From Nesterenkonia haasae (GTDB lineage Bacteria; Actinomycetota; Actinomycetes; Actinomycetales; Micrococcaceae): DNA of 64,000 bases. This document shows, piece after piece, positions 46,962 to 54,580 of the stretch (positions within the stretch are counted from its first letter, which is position 1; every line of letters starts with the position of its first letter). Location: NCBI RefSeq assembly GCF_010119385.1, contig NZ_VFIE01000026.1, forward strand, positions 1-64,000, read 5' to 3'. Both the position numbers and the translations under genes were made by a program. The notes beneath the pieces were generated by a model. It saw only the letters and a list, made by a program, of their open reading frames with translations, did not search any database and was not told where the DNA came from.

Positions 46962-47855
46962 GTGAAGACGACACCAACATCAGCGCGCTTGGGCTGGACA
47001 GGTCTGACGGCAATCGCTCCAGCCGTGTGGGGCAGCACGTTCATTGTGACAACGCACCTGCTGCCTGAGGGGCATCCCTTGTTCGCAGCTTTGATGCGCT
47101 CGCTGCCGGCTGGTCTGATCGCCCTGCTGATCGCGCGAAAGCTGCCTCGCGGGTCGTGGTGGTGGAAGAGCGCGGTGCTGGGCACTCTGAATATAGGGGC
47201 GTTCTTCCCGCTGCTGTTCCTCACTGCGCAACACCTGCCCGGAGGCGTCGCCGCAACCCTTGGTGCAGCCCAACCGCTGGTGGTGGCTTTCCTTGCTGTG
47301 GTGATTCTTCAGGAGAGATTCTCCATCTGGCGGGTCCTCTGGGGTGTCATCGGGGTGATCGGCGTCGCTCTTGTGGTTCTAGGGCCTGCGGCTGGTCTGG
47401 ATTTCATCGGTATCTTTGCGGGTCTCGGTGGGGCAGTGTCTATGGGGTGCGGCGTCGTGCTCATGAAAAGGTGGGGCCGTCCTGAAGGCGTATCGGCGGT
47501 GGGTCTGGTTGGGTGGCAGCTGACTGCCGCCGGTGTCCTGCTTCTCATCCCGGCATTCTTGGTTGACGGCATTCCCGCTGGCATTGACGGCCGAGCGGTC
47601 ACTGGCTACCTGTGGTTGGGGCTGATTGGTGCGCTGCTGACGTACACGCTCTGGTTCTCAGGTATCCGACGGTTGCCGGTGACTTCGACTGCGCTGCTGG
47701 GCCTGTTGTCCCCGCTGGTCGCCGCAGTTCTCGGAGCTGTGATCGCACATGAAGGACTCACTCTGCTACAACTGGTCGGTTTCGCCTTCGCGCTGACCGC
47801 GATGGTCGCCGGCCAACTCTCGCCTCCGAGCAGGAGGGAAAGGGCACCAGTATGA
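46962..47855 (+). CDS. EamA-family (DMT) exporter
   Basis: 297 residues with ten helices in two EamA repeats. It begins RLGWTGLTAIAPAVWGSTFIVT and ends in a basic tail. Members export amino acids, metabolites or drugs. The start is uncertain: GTG 46962 gives the usual N-terminus but has no SD, and TTG 46938 is an alternative. Its stop overlaps the next start (ATGA). Divergent from the LysR gene. Confidence 0.9.
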   Translation: MKTTPTSARLGWTGLTAIAPAVWGSTFIVTTHLLPEGHPLFAALMRSLPAGLIALLIARKLPRGSWWWKSAVLGTLNIGAFFPLLFLTAQHLPGGVAATLGAAQPLVVAFLAVVILQERFSIWRVLWGVIGVIGVALVVLGPAAGLDFIGIFAGLGGAVSMGCGVVLMKRWGRPEGVSAVGLVGWQLTAAGVLLLIPAFLVDGIPAGIDGRAVTGYLWLGLIGALLTYTLWFSGIRRLPVTSTALLGLLSPLVAAVLGAVIAHEGLTLLQLVGFAFALTAMVAGQLSPPSRRERAPV

Positions 47856-48520
47856 GAATCGCCGTCTTCGGCGCAACCGGCATGGCCGGAAGCGCCATCG
47901 TGACTGAAGCTGTCCGGCGCGGGCACCACGTCGTTGCGCTATCCCGGCGTCAGAAGTCTGACCGGGGTCAGGAGCAGCTGACTGCCCAAGCCGCCGATGT
48001 TGCTGATTCTGACGCGCTCGCCCCGGTGCTCGCTGCAGTAGACGCCGCAGTGTTGACCATCCGGCTCCCTCCGGGCGAAGAATCCCAGCTTGCGCCATTG
48101 ACCCGTGGCTTTCTACACGGTGCTGCGCGGCACCAGGTGCCGGTGCTGATTGTCGGAGGTTCGGCACCGCTGCGCTCCCCGACCCGCCCCGACCGACTGG
48201 TGCTCAATGACCCTGACTATGTACCTGAAGCGTGGAAGATCATTGCGGGGGCCAGCCTGGAACAGTTCCGCGCCTGCCGGGAACATCCATACAGGAAATG
48301 GGTTTACCTGAGTCCGCCGGCCGTACTCGAGCCAGGGCCTCGCAGCGGCCGTTACCGGCGCGGCACCACCACACTGCTTACCGATGACAACGGAGATTCA
48401 CGGATTACCGCGGCGGATTTGGCGGTCGCGGTGATAGATGAATTGGCGCACGCCGCCGCCGCCGAACGGCACTTCACCGTTGCTCAAGACAGCCTGACAC
48501 CTCCGTCTCGGAGCCGGTGA
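47852..48520 (+). CDS. NAD(P)-dependent epimerase/reductase-like protein
   Basis: 222 residues, atypical SDR with FGATGMAGSAIVTEAVRRGH (6-25) as nucleotide motif. The active-site Tyr-x3-Lys is not conserved, so a sensor or reductase role is possible. It is coupled to the EamA gene by ATGA. It lies 69 bp before an ECF41 sigma gene; epimerase- or oxidoreductase-type genes are typical neighbours of ECF41. Confidence 0.85.
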   Translation: MRIAVFGATGMAGSAIVTEAVRRGHHVVALSRRQKSDRGQEQLTAQAADVADSDALAPVLAAVDAAVLTIRLPPGEESQLAPLTRGFLHGAARHQVPVLIVGGSAPLRSPTRPDRLVLNDPDYVPEAWKIIAGASLEQFRACREHPYRKWVYLSPPAVLEPGPRSGRYRRGTTTLLTDDNGDSRITAADLAVAVIDELAHAAAAERHFTVAQDSLTPPSRSR

Positions 48521-48589
48521 GTGACCCTGCCCAGCGGATAGACTCTGACGAATGAGCCAACTGTCCCGTCACCGTGGGGAGCTCCTGAC

Positions 48590-49528
48590 GTGACTGGGCG
48601 AGCCGGAGTTCTAACAGCTGAGCGGCACCGACTCGTTATGTTGGCGTATCGGATCTGTGGGTCTTGGGCCGATGCAGAGGACGTTGTCCAGCAGGTCGCC
48701 GTCGAATGGCTTCGTGTGCAGGCCGAGATAGACAATCCCGCCGGCTGGCTGACAAGGGTGACGGTACGCCGTGCCATAGATGTGTTGCGCGCCAGACAAC
48801 AGGTGCTGACATACCCAGGGCCCTGGCTACCCGAGCCGCTTGTTGACTCGGCCCGTTCTGCGCCGGAGGATTCTGGGCCCCACGAGATGGTGGAACGTTG
48901 GGACACTCTGACCACTGCCTTTCTGGTCCTCGCTGAGGCGCTTACTCCGCCCCAACGGGCCGTGGTGGTCCTCCGGTCGCTGGACTATTCCCATTCTGAA
49001 ATCGCAGAGATCCTCGGCGTCTCACCGAACGCCTCGAGACAACACCTAGTGCGGGGTATGCAGCGTCTGGAGGAGGTCGAAGATCCACCGGCGCGATCGA
49101 GAAATCCTGCTGCCCTGGATGGGGCGGTAGGAAACTGCGCTGCGCAGACGTCGGCCCTGCTGAAGGCGTTCCTCCACGCAGCCCGGGATGGGGACCCGGA
49201 CCGACTTGCCGAGCTGCTCCACGCTGATGTGAAGGCCTATCAAGATGGCGGAGGAAAGACCCGGGCTGCACTGCGTGTCCTTATGGGGGCGCAGAACGTG
49301 GCTCGTTTCGCCACCGGGGTCGCCGCGCTGCACCGCGCCGGGGGCTCCGCTGTGTTTGTCAACGTCAACGGAGCCCCCGGCGTGATTCTTATGCTCTCGA
49401 ACGTGTGCCATGTTTTCTCAGTCGAGGCGCGCCAGGGCCGCATCTACCGTTTATTCGATGTCTGCAACCCGGACAAGCACACGACGCTGAAGCAGATGGA
49501 GCCGGTAACGATGCTCGGTACGTCCTAA
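48590..49528 (+). CDS. ECF41-type RNA polymerase sigma factor
   Basis: 312 residues from GTG with GGGGAG eight bases upstream. Sigma-70 region 2 (about 8-75) and region 4 (about 105-160) are followed by a SnoaL-like C-terminal extension of about 130 residues. All three ECF41 signatures are present: WLPEP (79-83), DGGGK (219-223) and NPDK (293-296). In this group the extension replaces an anti-sigma factor and tunes activity. The 3' end overlaps the convergent carboxymuconolactone-decarboxylase-like gene by 4 bp. Confidence 0.95.
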   Translation: MTGRAGVLTAERHRLVMLAYRICGSWADAEDVVQQVAVEWLRVQAEIDNPAGWLTRVTVRRAIDVLRARQQVLTYPGPWLPEPLVDSARSAPEDSGPHEMVERWDTLTTAFLVLAEALTPPQRAVVVLRSLDYSHSEIAEILGVSPNASRQHLVRGMQRLEEVEDPPARSRNPAALDGAVGNCAAQTSALLKAFLHAARDGDPDRLAELLHADVKAYQDGGGKTRAALRVLMGAQNVARFATGVAALHRAGGSAVFVNVNGAPGVILMLSNVCHVFSVEARQGRIYRLFDVCNPDKHTTLKQMEPVTMLGTS

Positions 49529-49965
49529 CCCTCCAGTGCTGGAGGGGCGAGGTGCGTGGAAATACCGATTCTGTTCCAGAGGTTAATGGTGCCGATGGCC
49601 AGCACCAGGTCAGACAGTTCCCGCTCCGGGAACACGGCGGCAGCCACCTGCCACGTGTCATCATCTACCCCTCCAGTGATGCGCGTGATCTGCTCTGTCA
49701 GGGCCAGGGCGGCACGTTCAGTCGCAGTGAAGAAGTTGGTTTCCTTCCATGCATTTACAGCGTAGATCTTCCGCGTCGGCACACCCTGTCTTTCCAGGTC
49801 GGTGGCGTGCAGGTCGATGCAGAATGCGCAACCGTTGATCTGAGAAGCGCGAAGCTTGACCAGATCGAGCAGTTCGTGATCCAGGTTGCGCCGTACGTAG
49901 CCGTCAAGCTGTGCGATCGCTTTGTATCCCTCAGGGGCATGTTGGTTGATTGCCAGTCTGGTCAT
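49525..49965 (-). CDS. AhpD/carboxymuconolactone-decarboxylase-like protein
   Basis: 146 residues, all-helical AhpD-like fold. The redox motif is C46-A-F-C49 followed by His53 in GCAFCIDLHATD. Such proteins reduce peroxides or act as thiol-disulfide enzymes. They are the standard partner gene of ECF41 sigma factors. GAGGAG lies five bases before the ATG. A near-consensus ECF41 promoter lies about 70 bp upstream, so this is the likely target of the sigma factor. Confidence 0.93.
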   Translation of the reverse strand: MTRLAINQHAPEGYKAIAQLDGYVRRNLDHELLDLVKLRASQINGCAFCIDLHATDLERQGVPTRKIYAVNAWKETNFFTATERAALALTEQITRITGGVDDDTWQVAAAVFPERELSDLVLAIGTINLWNRIGISTHLAPPALEG

Positions 49966-50035
49966 TGGTACTCCTCGTAGTCACCTCACCCAGGCGTTCT
50001 GGGCCAGTAGGGGAGTTGTTCCCCTCGCAGAGGTT

Positions 50036-50062
50036 GTCGCGCGAGAACCCTCATATGTGACA
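50036..50062 (-). promoter_or_regulatory. ECF41-type promoter
   Basis: On the minus strand TGTCACA (50062-50056), 16 bp, then CGAC (50039-50036). The published ECF41 motif is TGTCACA-N16-CGTC, so the -35 is perfect and the -10 differs at one base. It drives the AhpD-like gene starting at 49965, with a leader of about 65 nt. Confidence 0.75.
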
Positions 50063-50069
50063 GATCAGG

Positions 50070-50624
50070 TCATGCGCGCTGAGCCTTTTCCAGAATGACC
50101 TGAGCCGTAGCTTTTGCGCGCTTGGCGGCCTGGTCGGAACGTTCGTAGAGCTCTGTCACGGAGGCGCCGTCCATGAGAAGGAGCAGCTGTTTGGCCAGAT
50201 CAACATCATCGGGGTAGCCGGTCTCAATGAGGAGCATGCGCAGGTAATCGGCAACTGCGTCCTTGTGCTGACGGGCCATCGCACGGATTTGGCTGCCGGG
50301 TTCGGCGACTTCGGCGATGGCGTTGATGAAGGCGCAGCCCCTGAAATCGGACGTCTCGGCGTATTCGATCAGTGCATCGAAGGCCGCGAGTGGAGTCGCG
50401 CCCAAAGCGTCAGTACGTTCAGTCAGCCAGGTGCGGTACGCCTGGTCGTAGGCGTCCAACATAGTCACCACGAGGTCGTCCTTGCTGGAGAAGTGCCGGT
50501 AGAACGACGCTCGTCCCACACCGGAGAGCGAGAGCAGCCGTTCCAGACCCACGGCATGGATGCCTTCGGCATAGAAGAGCTTCTCCGCAGCATCAATAAG
50601 GCGCTGGCGGGCGTTTGTAGGCAT
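50070..50624 (-). CDS. TetR-family regulator of the adjacent MFS exporter
   Basis: 184 residues from ATG 50624 with GAGGTG upstream (a GTG 12 bases earlier is an alternative). The HTH (about 3-50) contains LLSLSGVGRASFYRHFSSKDDL. The C-terminal ligand domain is helical. It is divergent from the MFS exporter; two 16-bp palindromes between them are probably its operators. The inducer is likely a drug exported by the MFS protein. Confidence 0.93.
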   Translation of the reverse strand: MPTNARQRLIDAAEKLFYAEGIHAVGLERLLSLSGVGRASFYRHFSSKDDLVVTMLDAYDQAYRTWLTERTDALGATPLAAFDALIEYAETSDFRGCAFINAIAEVAEPGSQIRAMARQHKDAVADYLRMLLIETGYPDDVDLAKQLLLLMDGASVTELYERSDQAAKRAKATAQVILEKAQRA

Positions 50625-50651
50625 AGTTCTGGACACCTCGGCTTCGACGTC

Positions 50652-50704
50652 TTGACACTAATGGAACCGATCGGTACCGTCTTAAAACGGAACTGATCAT
50701 TACC
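50652..50704. promoter_or_regulatory. exporter promoter with two TetR operators
   Basis: GGAACCGATCGGTACC (50663-50678) and GGAACTGATCATTACC (50689-50704) are two related 16-bp palindromes, with centres 26 bp apart. The first lies inside a promoter TTGACA (50652-50657)-N17-TACCGT (50675-50680) directed at the MFS gene. Binding would block it. Confidence 0.7.
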
Positions 50705-50762
50705 ATTTTAGGTCGTGCGGACGGTCGTGTCGACAGGTCTGCGCGCGAAAGGTGTAGAGCGC

Positions 50763-51980
50763 ATGGGGAATTCGTCGCAAACTCAGGAAATTCGGCAGAT
50801 GGCTACTGGCGGAATGGCGCGGGTGGCAATTCTCGCCATAGGAGTATTCGCCGTTGGTACCGGTGAGTTCGTGTTAGCAGGGTTGCTGCCGATGCTGGTC
50901 GAAGATCTCGGGATTTCTGTAGCGCGCGCTGGACAGGTGGTCACCGTGTTCGCGCTGACGTGCGCGGTGAGCGCGCCGGTACTTACTGCGTTGACCGCGG
51001 CGTGGCGGAGACGGACGGTGCTGGTCGTGGCCACGGTGATTTATCTGTGTGGAGCAGTCGGAACTGCGTTGGCGGGTTCATACGCTCAGATCGTCGTGGC
51101 TCAGATCATTGCCGCCGCCGGGGTCGGGTTGTTTATCCCGAACGCCGCGGCAACTGCAGCAACGTTGGTCGCCCCACAACTGCAGGGCCGAGCGATTGCG
51201 CTTGTTGTCACCGGATTCACCGCTGCTGTCGCCTTCGGTGCACCGCTAGGTACGGCCCTTGGGGGACTGTTGGACTGGCGTGTGACGATGTGGTTCGCTG
51301 CTTCCTTAGCGATTCTGGGACTGGCGGGTGTCTGGCGGTTCATTCCCAAGGACATTCAGCTACCTTCGGCAGGCGGTCTTCGGGCGAGACTGCGACCGCT
51401 GGGAGACCGCCGCGTGGTGATGCTTCTGATCACTACACTGGTGGCCTTTACCGCAGTGTTTGTCCCCTACACCTACATTGGTGTCATCTACGCTCCGGCT
51501 ACCCGCGGGGATGGTGTGGCATTGGCGGCACTGATGCTCACTGGCGGCATCGCTGGTGCAGTGGGCAATCTCGCCGCCGGATATCTCACCGATCGTTTCG
51601 GTGGGGCTCGGGTTGTCGCGCTAGCGCTCATCTGGTTGGGTGTGGGTCTGCTTCTCGTGCCGCTGGTCACCGACAACTTCGGTGCCGCGCTAGCGGTTGT
51701 CGGGTTCTATGCGATGGGAGCCTTTGCGATCACTACTCCTCAACAGCACAGGCTTCTTAGTATCCGACCGGACACTGCCCCGGTCGTGATCTCCTTGAAT
51801 CAAAGCGTGTTGTACCTGGCCATCGCGATGTCCGGCCTTGTCGGCGCGTTCGGCATCGAACTGCTCGGCAACCAGTACGTCAGCCTTCTGGCCGCTACTT
51901 TTGCATTGCTCGCCCTAGGGTTCTCCTACAGTGCTCAGCGCCTGACTCGAGCTAGCGCTGAAGGGAGCCCATCTCAATAA
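50763..51980 (+). CDS. MFS exporter, DHA1 type
   Basis: 405 residues from ATG 50763 with AAAGGTG eight bases upstream; an upstream GTG frame (50715) crosses no SD. Twelve helices. VFAVGTGEFVLAGLLPMLVEDL near the start and the repeat YLTDRFGGARV (motif A of the second half) match the AraJ/PbuE/YdhP-type group of drug and nucleoside exporters. It is controlled by the divergent TetR protein. The substrate is unknown. Confidence 0.92.
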   Translation: MGNSSQTQEIRQMATGGMARVAILAIGVFAVGTGEFVLAGLLPMLVEDLGISVARAGQVVTVFALTCAVSAPVLTALTAAWRRRTVLVVATVIYLCGAVGTALAGSYAQIVVAQIIAAAGVGLFIPNAAATAATLVAPQLQGRAIALVVTGFTAAVAFGAPLGTALGGLLDWRVTMWFAASLAILGLAGVWRFIPKDIQLPSAGGLRARLRPLGDRRVVMLLITTLVAFTAVFVPYTYIGVIYAPATRGDGVALAALMLTGGIAGAVGNLAAGYLTDRFGGARVVALALIWLGVGLLLVPLVTDNFGAALAVVGFYAMGAFAITTPQQHRLLSIRPDTAPVVISLNQSVLYLAIAMSGLVGAFGIELLGNQYVSLLAATFALLALGFSYSAQRLTRASAEGSPSQ

Positions 51981-51993
51981 GGGCTTCCTTCCG

Positions 51994-52686
51994 CTACGCG
52001 GTGTCAGTCTCCGGGCGGTGGGGGAACGCCTCCTGGAATAATGCACTCCCGGTGGAGGCGGCGTCGAGAAAACCATAGGTGTCCATGTGCATGAACTCAC
52101 TGGCAGCCTCAGCCAGTGCCTGGTAGGCGGCAAATGCGAAGCTTCCTCCCACTGACACGCGCCCTACCCCGATCTCAGTAAGTTCTGAAAGTTTTGGCAC
52201 CCCGGGTCGAACAAGCACGTTGACCGGTGTCTCCACGACACTCACAACAGTGGCAATCTGCTCCGTTGTGGAGAGGCCCGGGGCATAGACCACATCGGCG
52301 CCGGCCCGTCCACAAGCGCTCAGGCGCGCAACGGTGTCATCAAAATCATCGACTCCGTGTAAGTGGTTTTCTGCACGTAGGGTGACAACAAGTTGTGAGT
52401 CTGCGGCCTCCACTGCGGCATGTCCCCGCTCGACTGCGAGTTCCTTCTCGTAGAGGTGATGGCCGCTCCAGTCTTCGATAGACACGCCCGCCAGTCCAGT
52501 AGAGAGGGCCATGCGCACAGTCTCAGCGACATCCTCAGGGGTGTGTGAGAAGCCGTTTTCCAGGTCGACGGAAACAGGCACTTCAAGGGTGGCCCACAAG
52601 AGCCTTTGGTGCCATGACGGTCGAATACCGGATAGAGCAGGCCGTCGACTCTCGGTGCCAGTTGAGCGTGGTGCTGTGGATGCCAC
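51994..52686 (-). pseudogene. truncated isocitrate lyase/PEP mutase-family protein
   Basis: Residues after about position 30 of the 230-codon frame fit the ICL/PEPM superfamily: VPVSVDLENGFSHTPEDV, GVSIEDWSG, LVVTLRAENHL, GADVVYAPGL and RVSVGGSFAFAAY. Complete members have about 75 more residues at the N-terminus, including the first strands of the barrel and the NVWDAxSA block. Those are absent, and the sequence upstream of about 52600 is unrelated. No SD precedes the GTG at 52686. It is probably a 5'-deleted gene. Confidence 0.75.
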
Positions 52687-52760
52687 GGCTCAGAGGTCCC
52701 ATGGACAGTGTCCGCAGCTGCATGTCCTCAGCGCATCGGAGAGAGGCGAAGGTGCTGGCC

Positions 52761-53029
52761 ATGTATCGTCGTGAGGAGCTCCTCTCGCTCTGGCCTGACG
52801 AACTTGGCCACGAGCTCGCCACGCTCAACGACTCCGTCAAGGGCGCTGTGGTCGCGTTCACGGCGGCGCATTTCGGGAGGTCAATGCTGAGACTCTTGCG
52901 AGGACACGGTTTGCGCTGATCGAGATTCCCTACGCTGCCGTTCGGCACCTCCTCAGTGTGGAAAGCACGCCACCACGGCTGGAACACACAGTGATCGCGG
53001 CGTCATTGGCGGCGCTGAACCCTCAATAG
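52761..53029 (+). pseudogene. frameshifted remnant of an unidentified gene
   Basis: The frame from 52761 reads MYRREELLSLWPDELGHELA and continues to a stop near 52919. From about 52880 a different frame continues with VNAETLARTRFALIEIPYAA and ends at a TAG at 53027-53029 after SLAALNPQ. The joined product would be about 90 helical residues and looks protein-like. It may be the C-terminal part of a TetR-type regulator, but I cannot identify it. The segments 52687-52760 and 53030-53185 hold nothing recognisable. Confidence 0.4.
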
Positions 53030-53185
53030 CCGGCGAGATGATCAGCACAGCGTTTGCTCACCGGATCGGGAGTCGAATGTCGCCACCAGTGACGGCATTG
53101 AGATCCACTTGTGGCTCGTTCAGGGCGGAGGAACAGGCACAGTCATTCTGGGACATGGAATAGAAGCTGCAGGGGGTGGGACTCG

Positions 53186-53773
53186 CTAGTGGGGGTCGGT
53201 GGTGGCTCGGATGTGAGCCCGTTGCCCCTGCCGTCCGACAAGGCTGAGGTATTCGACTGGTCCTGCACTGGTGGCCCCGAACCAATGTGGGGTGCGGGTA
53301 TCGAACTCTACGGCTTCCCCGGCTTGCAGCAGGAGATCCTGGTCGCCGAGCACGAGCCGGAGTGTGCCATTGAGAACATAGGCCCAGTCGTATCCTTCAT
53401 GGGTTCGCAGGTCAGGAGTAGTGTCGTCATGGCCGGTGGGGACGACGAACTTGTAGGCCTGTATTCCGCCGGGACGGCGAGTGAGAGGAATGATGGCCGA
53501 CCCGTCCGTACAAGACATCGGACGCAGGTCAATGCGAGGGTCTGCGGTCCGCGGAGCGTCGACGAGGGAGTCGATCGTTACCCCGTAGTAGCGCGCCAGG
53601 GGGAGGAGTTGTTCCAGCGTTGGGCGGCGCAGCCCGGCTTCGAGTCGGGACAGGGTGCTGGTTGAGATTCCCGTCTCTTCGGCGAGGCTGGTGAGTGTGA
53701 CATCTCTGCGTAGACGCAAATGCTTCAGCCTGGGGCCGACAGTATCGAGGGTCTGATCTGAGGATTCATTCAT
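53186..53773 (-). CDS. XRE-cupin regulator
   Basis: 195 residues from ATG 53773. The N-terminal HTH (about 14-70, SLAEETGISTSTLSRLEAGLRRP) is followed by a C-terminal cupin domain with THEGYDWAYVLNGTLRLVLGD. Proteins of this build sense small metabolites and are usually local repressors. It is divergent from a methyltransferase gene. Three TTGCCA half-sites just upstream of its start codon are its probable operator. Confidence 0.92.
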   Translation of the reverse strand: MNESSDQTLDTVGPRLKHLRLRRDVTLTSLAEETGISTSTLSRLEAGLRRPTLEQLLPLARYYGVTIDSLVDAPRTADPRIDLRPMSCTDGSAIIPLTRRPGGIQAYKFVVPTGHDDTTPDLRTHEGYDWAYVLNGTLRLVLGDQDLLLQAGEAVEFDTRTPHWFGATSAGPVEYLSLVGRQGQRAHIRATTDPH

Positions 53774-53783
53774 GTCGCCAATT

Positions 53784-53809
53784 TTGCCATTTGGCAAGAA
53801 TGTTTGCCA
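53784..53809. promoter_or_regulatory. probable XRE-cupin operator
   Basis: TTGCCA-TT-TGGCAA (53784-53797) followed by TTGCCA (53804-53809), so the TGGCAA at 53792-53797 belongs to two overlapping inverted repeats with different spacing. It lies between the regulator (start 53773) and the methyltransferase (start 53864). Confidence 0.6.
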
Positions 53810-53863
53810 GGGGACGGAGCTGGGGTCATTCTATTGGTGATATGACGAACCTAAGGAGACAGC

Positions 53864-54484
53864 GTGACCCAATTCGACAAAAACTACTGGGAAGACCATT
53901 GGACGCCGGGCCCGAAACCTGGACCTGATGCTCGAACTCTCCCGGTCAATCCGTATCTCCAGTCCGAAACAGCAGCTCTGCAACCCAGCACTGCCCTCGA
54001 CGCCGGCTGCGGAGCGGGGACCGAAGCGCTCTGGCTGGCGGAGCAAGGATGGCGCGTCACCGCCGCCGACATTTCAGCGACTGCGCTCGCGAGAGCCCGG
54101 GGTCGCGCAACCGGCAGCGACGCCGAAGACCGCATCGAGTGGGTGGAGGCTGACCTGTCCCGATGGAAACCGGCACGTACATGGGATCTTGTGGTCACAC
54201 ACTACGCGCATTCAGATCTGGGCCAGCTCGACTTCTACCAACGTATCGCGGCTTGGGTCAGCCCGGGCGGCACGCTGCTCATCGTGGGACACCTCCATGG
54301 CCCGGGGCATCATGGGCATCACCATCCGGAAGATGCCACAGCAACGCTGAACGGGATCACCGACTTGTTCACCAACACGGGATGGACCATCGAAGCCGCC
54401 TACGAGAACACCCGCACAGTTGACCTATACGGCGACTCGGTGCAGCTGCGTGACGTGATCGTGCGCGCACGCCGTCTTCTCTGA
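53864..54484 (+). CDS. class I SAM-dependent methyltransferase
   Basis: 206 residues from a GTG with AAGGAGA four bases upstream. The SAM motif I is LDAGCGAGTEALWLAEQGW (about 45-63), followed by VTAADIS and a motif IV-like WDLVVTHYAHSD. A His-rich stretch, HLHGPGHHGHHHPED (about 143-157), is unusual and could bind metal. Family members next to efflux genes sometimes detoxify thiols or metalloids; the substrate here is unknown. The DHA2 exporter follows after 96 bp. Confidence 0.88.
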   Translation: MTQFDKNYWEDHWTPGPKPGPDARTLPVNPYLQSETAALQPSTALDAGCGAGTEALWLAEQGWRVTAADISATALARARGRATGSDAEDRIEWVEADLSRWKPARTWDLVVTHYAHSDLGQLDFYQRIAAWVSPGGTLLIVGHLHGPGHHGHHHPEDATATLNGITDLFTNTGWTIEAAYENTRTVDLYGDSVQLRDVIVRARRLL

Positions 54485-54580
54485 TCGCACTTTGCCTCTG
54501 TGCATCGAGGCCTGCCCTCGATGCTTCTTCCTTCTGTCCGCCCGCACGGCCGGGCAGAAAACACTCTGAAAGGAACTACC

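Noticed and set aside
52583-52987. A 134-codon minus-strand frame upstream of the ICL/PEPM remnant
   Set aside because: Low-complexity Ser-rich translation with no domain. It is antisense to the coding-like fragment and does not supply the missing N-terminus.
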